Of a DNA stretch of 8,806 bases, positions 4,336 to 8,806 are shown piece after piece. Made by a program: the position numbers and the translations under genes. This DNA is from an uncultured Zetaproteobacteria bacterium. GTDB lineage: Bacteria > Pseudomonadota > Zetaproteobacteria > Mariprofundales > Mariprofundaceae. The notes beneath the pieces were generated by a model, which was not told the origin of the DNA, made no database searches, and was given only the letters and a program-made list of their open reading frames with translations. How positions within the stretch are numbered: position 1 is the first letter of the stretch; each line of letters begins with the position of its first letter. Where the stretch lies: NCBI GenBank assembly GCA_913056285.1, contig CAJXNE010000083.1, positions 1-8,806 on the forward strand, in the 5' to 3' direction.

Positions 4336-5241
4336 CTAGTCCGCTTTAAATTCCCGCTTGGAAAAGCGATCTACTGCCGTGATGTCTTTATAGATGAACT
4401 GCGGTGTTTTGCCGGTATAAACACTGTCGGTGAGCCATTGCTGTTCGGCTTTGATATCCGCCTCGCATACGGCCATGCTCCAGACGCCTTTTTTGCCCAG
4501 ATATTCAAAGTCCGGCAACCAGCGGTAACCGCGTGCTTTTAAATCGTCTTTTTTCTCGAACGGGGCGCGAAAGGCAAAAAAGCGGCGGCTCTTTTCACGC
4601 GCTCCGGCCAATAACTCGGCCATGGTCAGTTTGCCGGAGTTGGGCAGGGCGCGGGTCAGCATGTGCAAGGTCGCCTGCGCATCATTGACGGCTCTGTGTC
4701 CGTCGAAAAAGAAACCCAGTTTATAAGCAATGTAATCCAGCTTCAGACTGGAAATATCTTCATCCATCCAGGCGATATCATTGAACGTGCAAGCCCAGTT
4801 GGCCTTGCAGCAGATTGGCAATCGTCTTTCCAGCATTTGCCGATCAAAGGCGGCATTGTGGGCAATGATCAGATCGGCCTTATCCAGCCATGCATTGGCC
4901 GTGTCATCATCAAGTTGTTGATCCTTCACCATCTCATCGCTGATGCCGGTGATTTGCTTGACGATATCCGAGAGCGGTTCGCCCGGATCTTCAAATGCAT
5001 CATAGGTGTGCAGGATGTTGTAGATGCACCCGGAACCAGCGTCATATTCAAAAGCCACGAAACCCAGTTCGATGATTTTATCTTTCACCGTATCCAGACC
5101 GGTGGCTTCGGTATCAATGACAATGCCGATGCGCGGCGTATTAGCCTCGCCCTGCCAATAGCGTTCAGGGGCTTTCAGGCGTTCAATCACCCTGTATTGG
5201 TCGGATTGTTGTAGATGTTGAATGGCTTCGGCGTCGTTCAT
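4336..5241 (-). CDS. DEDDh-family 3'-5' exonuclease with a C-terminal KARGYRW module
   Basis: The exonuclease (RNase T/DnaQ) fold spans about 36-200. Exo I is VIDTEATGLD (D43, E45), Exo II is IIAHNAAFDRQML (D133), and Exo III is HRAVNDAQATL (H182, D187), giving a complete DEDDh set. It should remove nucleotides from 3' ends with two metal ions; whether the substrate is DNA or RNA cannot be decided here. After about residue 220 a second small module appears: FFAFRAPFEKKDDLKARGYRWLPD...KKGVWSMAVCEADIKAEQQWL. It resembles the short KD-LKARGYRW...W elements attached to some proteobacterial exonucleases of this type. GAGGG (5249-5253, minus) sits 7 nt before the ATG, and the start is 3 nt after the hslR stop. 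It is 301 aa, longer than ExoX. No gene symbol is claimed. Confidence 0.9.
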   Translation of the reverse strand: MNDAEAIQHLQQSDQYRVIERLKAPERYWQGEANTPRIGIVIDTEATGLDTVKDKIIELGFVAFEYDAGSGCIYNILHTYDAFEDPGEPLSDIVKQITGISDEMVKDQQLDDDTANAWLDKADLIIAHNAAFDRQMLERRLPICCKANWACTFNDIAWMDEDISSLKLDYIAYKLGFFFDGHRAVNDAQATLHMLTRALPNSGKLTMAELLAGAREKSRRFFAFRAPFEKKDDLKARGYRWLPDFEYLGKKGVWSMAVCEADIKAEQQWLTDSVYTGKTPQFIYKDITAVDRFSKREFKAD

Positions 5242-5244
5242 GGC

Positions 5245-5628
5245 TTAACCCTCTCGTTTGATGAATCGAATAATATGCCGGCGGGCTTTTTTGTCAGGTC
5301 GTTTGTCCGGGGCAGGGGTAACATTGAGTTTGCGCATTTGCTGCTGTGCTTCCCTGTCTGCTTTGCTCTGTTCGGTTTCCTGATACAGGGTTTGCGCCAC
5401 GGCGGCAGAGCCGCGCTTTTCCGCTAGTCCGGTGACGGTAACGATGAATTGTTCCTGTCCGCGCTGGATACGTAATTCATCGCCGGTCGCCACCGCTTTG
5501 GATGCTTTGATACGTTCGCCGTTGAGCTGGACATGACCACCGCTGACCATGTCGGTGGCCAGCCTGCGCGTTTTGAAAAAACGGGCTGCCCACAGCCATT
5601 TATCAATGCGGACAGATTGTCGCTCCAT
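5245..5628 (-). CDS. hslR: Hsp15, S4-domain ribosome-associated heat shock protein
   Basis: Hsp15 binds free 50S subunits that still carry a nascent chain on tRNA and helps recycle them. The S4 RNA-binding domain is at the N-terminus: VRIDKWLWAARFFKTRRLATDMVSGGHVQLNGERIKASKAVATGDELRI, split here only by position (about 6-54). The C-terminal third (about 85-127) is charged and ends KKARRHIIRFIKREG, as in Hsp15. Length is 127 aa against about 133 in E. coli. The ATG overlaps the yaeQ stop by one base (TGATG on the minus strand), so it is probably translationally coupled. It is placed between yaeQ and an exonuclease gene, in the same cluster as arfB. Confidence 0.93.
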   Translation of the reverse strand: MERQSVRIDKWLWAARFFKTRRLATDMVSGGHVQLNGERIKASKAVATGDELRIQRGQEQFIVTVTGLAEKRGSAAVAQTLYQETEQSKADREAQQQMRKLNVTPAPDKRPDKKARRHIIRFIKREG

Positions 5629-6167
5629 CAGCTTTTGGTGATGGCTGGCATGATTTCCAGCGACTGCTCGCCATCGGTGAGCAGGGTCGTGCCATCAGCG
5701 ATGGTGAATTGTAACTGCATGCTGCGCTGGCTGAATCCGGCCAGTGCGGCCACTGTGGCATCGTCGATATTGAATACTTTCAGGTTGGCAAAACGCTGCA
5801 CTTTGCCCTGAATCTTTTGCCACCATGCTTCCGCTCCGGTTCGATTATAGGTGTAGATGATAACCTGATCGGACCGGCCACAGGCACGGCGCAGGCGTTT
5901 TTCATCGGGCAGCCCCAGGTCAATCCATAATTCGATTTCATTGCTCAGATTCTTTTGCCATAGATCCGGTTCGTCATCGCTGCTCAATCCTTTGGTGAAG
6001 GCGAGACGTTCATGGGCATGGAGTGCGAAGGCCAGAATACGCAGCATCATGCGCGCATCGTTTTCAGACGGGTGACGGGCAATGGTGAGGGCATGATCGT
6101 GATAATAGTGTCGATCCATGTCTGTGATTTGCAGCTCTGCTTTGAAAATGGTGGATTTAATGGCCAT
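5628..6167 (-). CDS. yaeQ: YaeQ family protein
   Basis: This 179-aa protein (E. coli YaeQ is about 181 aa) resembles E. coli YaeQ over its length: MAIKSTIFKAELQITDMDR, LTIARHPSENDARMMLR, ERLAFTKGLSSDDEPDLW, IELWIDLGLPDEKRLRRAC and YNRTGAEAWW. The family has a PD-(D/E)XK nuclease-like fold; candidate core residues are D68 (DEPDLW) and E79/D83 (IELWIDLG). Catalytic activity in this family is not established to my knowledge. In E. coli yaeQ is directly followed by arfB (yaeJ); here two more genes are inserted between them. It is first in the tight cluster, with 102 nt to the HD-GYP gene upstream. The ribosome binding site is weak. Confidence 0.95.
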   Translation of the reverse strand: MAIKSTIFKAELQITDMDRHYYHDHALTIARHPSENDARMMLRILAFALHAHERLAFTKGLSSDDEPDLWQKNLSNEIELWIDLGLPDEKRLRRACGRSDQVIIYTYNRTGAEAWWQKIQGKVQRFANLKVFNIDDATVAALAGFSQRSMQLQFTIADGTTLLTDGEQSLEIMPAITKS

Positions 6168-6269
6168 GGAGGCTTCTAGGCTGGTGTCATCCGAATGGCA
6201 AGCGCGCTGGACTCAGGGGCTCCTGGGTATACATAAGGCTGTATGCGCGTACGACGTTTGTTTGATTCA

Positions 6270-6905
6270 TCATGTGGAATCTGTCGCTGAACATGAATCT
6301 CCATGCTCTTGATCTATCCATGCATCCTGCTCACAAAGCAGTGCGGCAGCGGCCTTGGCGATGGTCGGGTCAAACTGCGTATTGGCATGGGTATGTAACT
6401 CTTGCAGGCAATAGGACAGTGGTCGGGCGCGCCGATAGGCGCGATCATGGGTCATGGCATCAATAGCCTGGGCGACAGCAATGAAGCGTGCGCCCACCGG
6501 GATATGTTTGCCAATCAGCCTGTCAGGGTAACCATTGCCAGCCCAGCATTCATTTTGATGCAGAATCATCTCACGCTCTGCTGCCAGCGATGGCACTGTC
6601 GACAGAATCCTGGCAGCAATGGTCGGGGCGGTTTCCACCACTGCTCTCTCGGTTGAAGTCAATTGACCCGGCTTGAGCAGGATATCATCGGATATGCCTA
6701 TCATGCCAATATCATGAATTAAAACAGCGTTTCGAATTTGCCCTCTCAGGGTGGCGTCAATCTTGAATTTCAGGAGTAGATTATTGATAAATATCACTTG
6801 ATTATGGCGTGAGCCGTGTGTTCGTCGATAGGCGTCTCTCGCATCCAGTGCGCCGATCAGCGCCATTAATGCTTCGTTCTGATCGGGGCTGGCAAACCGT
6901 TCCAT
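6270..6905 (-). CDS. Degenerate HD-GYP domain protein, probably not an active c-di-GMP phosphodiesterase
   Basis: The start is the ATG at 6903-6905, with GGGAG (6911-6915, minus) 5 nt upstream. An in-frame ATG at 6963-6965 has no such site, and the extra 20 residues look unlike the family. The protein is 211 aa, essentially one HD-GYP domain with no receiver or membrane part. Present: H30 (THGSRH), HD at H64-D65 (LIHDIGMIGISDDILLKPG) and GYP at 125-127 (NGYPDRLIGKHIPVGARF). Changed against the usual pattern: HDIGK has M68 for K; the Hp.iG.eIL histidine is A93; HHE before the GYP loop reads Q117-N118-E119; VAD reads VAQ (Q146). These positions normally help bind the metals, so catalysis is doubtful. 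It could act as a c-di-GMP sensor or protein partner. It may be co-transcribed with yaeQ. Confidence 0.85.
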   Translation of the reverse strand: MERFASPDQNEALMALIGALDARDAYRRTHGSRHNQVIFINNLLLKFKIDATLRGQIRNAVLIHDIGMIGISDDILLKPGQLTSTERAVVETAPTIAARILSTVPSLAAEREMILHQNECWAGNGYPDRLIGKHIPVGARFIAVAQAIDAMTHDRAYRRARPLSYCLQELHTHANTQFDPTIAKAAAALLCEQDAWIDQEHGDSCSATDST

Positions 6906-6939
6906 TCTATCTCCCTCTGCATCCACATGTATGCTAACT

Positions 6940-6955
6940 GAACATCGGCATGTTC
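6940..6955. promoter_or_regulatory. Inverted repeat GAACAT-CGGC-ATGTTC upstream of the HD-GYP gene
   Basis: Six-bp perfect arms lie 35 bp before the HD-GYP start codon. Outer ATGCT (6931-6935) and AGCAT (6961-6965) extend the symmetry. A related AYATCGGCATRT motif occurs again at 7061-7072. It is probably an operator or a leader hairpin; the binding protein is unknown. Confidence 0.4.
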
Positions 6956-7022
6956 GTATAAGCATGACACTGTTTTATTGCAGTATGCCCCTAGTCTGAA
7001 CAACTCATAAAAAGAGGTAAAC

Positions 7023-7046
7023 AACGCGTCATGCAGAACGCGTCAT
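7023..7046. repeat. 10-bp direct repeat AACGCGTCAT x2 in the HD-GYP/prfB intergenic region
   Basis: Exact copies stand at 7023-7032 and 7037-7046, with starts 14 bp apart. They lie between the divergent HD-GYP and prfB genes. Both contain the palindrome ACGCGT. They may be a binding site for a regulator; nothing stronger can be said. Confidence 0.4.
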
Positions 7047-7162
7047 CAGATGCGAATTGCATATCGGCATATATGGCCATGGCTTTAACGGGCGGTTGAT
7101 TTGAATGTTTAAGGCGTTACCTTCCACCTCCTTTCAAACCACGCTTTTTTTGGAGTTAAACG

Positions 7163-8288
7163 ATGAGCATTGAAGATCAGATTGCTGAATTCAGGACACG
7201 GGCGGAGGATTATGCCAACCGCCTGGATTCGATGCGGAGGTCGCTTTGACGTTGATGCCAAAGAAGAGGATTTGCGCGAGTTAAACGCGCGTATTGAAGA
7301 TCCGAGCCTGTGGGATGATCAGGCCGAGGCGCAGAAACTGATGCAGGAGCGCGCCCGCCTGGAAAAAGTGCTGAAAGAGTACAAGCAGGCATTCAGTGAT
7401 CTCGATGATGCCAGTACGCTGTTTGAGATGGGCATCGAAGAGGGTGATCGGGATTCCCAGATCGAGGCGGTTGAAATACTCGATACTGTACAACCCCAGC
7501 TTGAAGCATTGGAACTGGCGCAGATGCTGGGCGGTGAGACCGATATGGAGTCGGCCTTTGTTGATATAAATTCCGGTTCCGGCGGCACCGAGGCGCAGGA
7601 TTGGGCCGAGATGCTATTGCGTATGTATTTGCGCTGGGCCGAGCGCAAAGGATTTAAGACCGAATTGATGGAATGCACCTATGGTGAAGAAGCAGGTATC
7701 AAATCGGCTACGGTATCAATCAAGGGCGATTATGCTTATGGTTTTTTGAAAGCGGAAATCGGCGTGCACCGGCTGGTGCGTAAATCGCCGTTTGATTCGG
7801 GTAATCGGCGTCATACGTCATTTTCTTCTGTTTTCGCTTTCCCCGATATTGATCGCGATATTGATATTGAAATCGATCCGGCTGATGTGCGTACCGATAC
7901 TTACCGGGCATCGGGTTCCGGCGGCCAGCATGTCAACAAGACCGATTCAGCGGTGCGCTTAACGCACATCCCGACCGGCGTGGCCGTGCAATGCCAGAAT
8001 GACCGCTCCCAGCACAAGAATCGCGATGCCTGCTGGAAGATGCTTAAGGCGCGCTTATACGAGCTGGAAATTGAAAAGCAGCAATCGGAAAAGCAGGCGC
8101 TGGAAGAGACCAAAACCGATATTGGCTGGGGCCACCAGATTCGATCCTATGTGCTCGATCAGTCGCGCATCAAGGATTTACGCACCGGCATGGAAACCGG
8201 CAATACACAGGCTTTTCTGGATGGTGATATTGATGCTTTTATTCAGGCGCAGTTAATGGGTATTCGCCGAGGTGATGACAGCGAATAA
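7163..8288 (+). CDS. prfB: Peptide chain release factor 2 (RF2), programmed +1 frameshift
   Basis: RF2 recognises UGA and UAA and triggers peptide release. The ATG at 7163 is preceded by GGAG (7152-7155, 7 nt). Twenty-eight codons (MSIEDQIAEF...SMRRSL) lead to an in-frame TGA at 7247-7249. A +1 shift at CTT continues with DVDAKEEDLREL and gives a 374-aa product, near the 365 aa of E. coli RF2. The tripeptide anticodon SPF lies at 208-210 (VRKSPFDSG) and GGQ at 253-255 (RASGSGGQHVNK), the latter in the peptidyl-transferase loop. The residue three before the first G of GGQ's GSGGQ context is alanine (RASG), as in most bacteria rather than E. coli K-12 (threonine). lysS, which follows prfB in E. 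coli, is not here; a convergent gene ends 12 nt after the stop. Annotating only the downstream frame would lose the true N-terminus. Confidence 0.97.
7235..7250 (+). promoter_or_regulatory. prfB recoding site: internal SD, CTT slip codon, TGA stop
   Basis: CGGAGG (7235-7240), 3 nt, then CTTTGAC (7244-7250) reproduce the RF2 autoregulatory site. The ribosome slips from CTT to TTT when RF2 is scarce, helped by SD pairing at a 3-nt distance, and termination at TGA wins when RF2 is plentiful. The E. coli element is AGGGGG, TAT, CTTTGAC. Confidence 0.95.
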
Positions 8289-8300
8289 CACTACGCTCTG

Positions 8301-8663
8301 TCATTGACTCAAATTTGAGTTCATGCCGATGACTTTTTCAGGGCGGACCGGATCGTCGGTTTCAATGAATGAGAAGGTGTGACCCATGCAATCGCTGCAA
8401 GTGATCAGTGAGCCGATGCCCGGGATATGCATTTTGGGGCGGATAATGGCGCCGCCGCCGCTGATGAATTGTTCCACAACGGAATCAATCGAGGCGACTT
8501 CAGTGATGTTTTTCAAACCATTGCAATAGACACGAATGCATTCAAAAGGCGCATGTATATTGGTTGAAATCGTCCAGTCGTTCTGCAATTGCTCCTGTTG
8601 TTGTCTGGACGCAGAAATCGGTTGTTCATTATGGCGTGGGTTCGACCACTTCATCATCAGCAT
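8301..8663 (-). CDS. Short VOC/glyoxalase-like protein, only one fold module recognisable
   Basis: This 120-aa protein starts at the ATG at 8661-8663, with AGGAG (8670-8674, minus) 6 nt upstream. Residues about 43-101 match the C-terminal half of small VOC-superfamily proteins: IRVYCNGLKNI, IDSVVEQFISGGGAIIRPKMHIPGIG and DCMGHTFSFIE. The last glutamate (E101) is where such proteins often carry a metal ligand. The first ~40 residues are polar and glutamine-rich (SASRQQQEQLQNDW) and show no match to the N-terminal VOC module, which normally supplies the other ligands. It may be a single-module protein working as a dimer, or a decayed gene. Enzymatic role is unknown. A possible -10 (TATAGA on the minus strand, 8693-8698) lies upstream. 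It converges on prfB. Confidence 0.7.
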   Translation of the reverse strand: MLMMKWSNPRHNEQPISASRQQQEQLQNDWTISTNIHAPFECIRVYCNGLKNITEVASIDSVVEQFISGGGAIIRPKMHIPGIGSLITCSDCMGHTFSFIETDDPVRPEKVIGMNSNLSQ

Positions 8664-8736
8664 ATCAAGCTCCTCTTGTAGCTGTCATGCTATCTATATC
8701 GGTTGAATCTCATTGGAACTAAAGTTTCATGAAGTC

Positions 8737-8763
8737 GTAAAAAGTCCGTCCTGGCCTTTTTAC
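8737..8763. repeat. Inverted repeat GTAAAAAG / CTTTTTAC
   Basis: Eight-bp perfect arms (8737-8744 and 8756-8763). Two more G-C pairs (CC 8746-8747 with GG 8753-8754) form beyond one T/C mismatch, leaving a 5-nt loop GTCCT. A-tract, short GC stem and T-tract suggest a two-way intrinsic terminator or a dispersed palindromic repeat. It lies upstream of the short VOC-like gene, so it would serve a gene beyond the right edge. Confidence 0.45.
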
Positions 8764-8768
8764 TTTAC

Positions 8769-8798
8769 GGAAAGCGAAAAGTGCGATTTTCACTTTCC
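8769..8798. repeat. Inverted repeat GGAAAGCGAAAA / TTTTCACTTTCC
   Basis: Twelve-base arms (8769-8780 and 8787-8798) pair with one C/A mismatch around GTGCGA. It stands 5 bp after the previous inverted repeat. Function is unknown; the region continues past the window. Confidence 0.45.
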
Positions 8799-8806
8799 TT
8801 ACAAAT

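Noticed and set aside
4663..5214. A 183-aa plus-strand frame opposite the exonuclease gene
   Set aside because: It is antisense to a gene with complete catalytic motifs, and its own protein shows no known domain.
6168..6269. A separate promoter for the yaeQ cluster in the gap after the HD-GYP gene
   Set aside because: TATGTATAC-like sequence occurs on the minus strand but no -35 at acceptable spacing could be found.
6940..6955. LexA (SOS) box of the GAAC-N4-GTTC type
   Set aside because: The spacing between GAAC and GTTC is 8, not 4, and the gammaproteobacterial LexA box is CTGT-N8-ACAG.
6906..6965. Upstream start for the HD-GYP protein at 6965
   Set aside because: The internal ATG at 6905 has GGGAG at proper spacing; the upstream part contains the inverted repeat at 6940-6955, better read as control DNA.
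8305..8323. Palindrome ACTCAAATTTGAGT as a prfB terminator
   Set aside because: It is a 14-bp AT-rich palindrome inside the last codons of the convergent gene, with no T-run after it; likely chance.

Overview
The window looks like a chromosomal segment of a gammaproteobacterium or close relative. The right-hand two thirds carries core genes typical of that group: yaeQ, hslR (Hsp15), arfB, and a prfB with the classical frameshift site. Base composition is roughly balanced. No rRNA, tRNA, transposase gene or cas gene is visible, and the species cannot be named from the sequence alone.

Left third (1-3900) is accessory DNA. It starts inside a DUF4143-type AAA ATPase gene (+). The short gap after it holds a solitary 28-nt unit that looks like a type I-F CRISPR repeat, abutted by a separate long stem-loop. 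A 126-aa protein of unknown function with a C-x-H/C-x-x-C cluster follows on the minus strand. Next come two complete VapBC-type toxin-antitoxin operons (1987-2627 and 3201-3862, both +), each with a 4-nt antitoxin/toxin overlap. Between them lies a decayed YoeB/Txe-type toxin gene on the minus strand. Copies of a 15-16-bp direct repeat (TGCCTGGCACCGTTA) lie on both sides of the first module and the toxin remnant.

Middle (3898-6905) is a run of minus-strand genes in transcription order: a degenerate HD-GYP protein, then a tightly packed yaeQ - hslR - DEDDh 3'-5' exonuclease - arfB cluster. Gaps in that cluster are -1, 3 and 15 nt. Hsp15 acts on stalled 50S-nascent-chain complexes and ArfB hydrolyses peptidyl-tRNA on stalled ribosomes. 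The cluster therefore reads as a ribosome-rescue operon with a nuclease (and a nuclease-fold protein, YaeQ) built in. The HD-GYP protein keeps the HD and GYP signatures but has lost most of the other metal-site residues.

Right third (6906-8806): a 257-bp divergent intergenic region with paired symmetric sites separates the HD-GYP gene from prfB (RF2, +), which is read through a programmed +1 frameshift at an in-frame TGA. A short minus-strand gene encoding one half of a VOC/glyoxalase-type fold converges on prfB. The final ~140 bp holds two consecutive inverted repeats.

The least expected items are the solitary I-F-like CRISPR repeat, the toxin island bounded by short direct repeats, the rescue cluster with its exonuclease, and the apparently catalytically dead HD-GYP protein.
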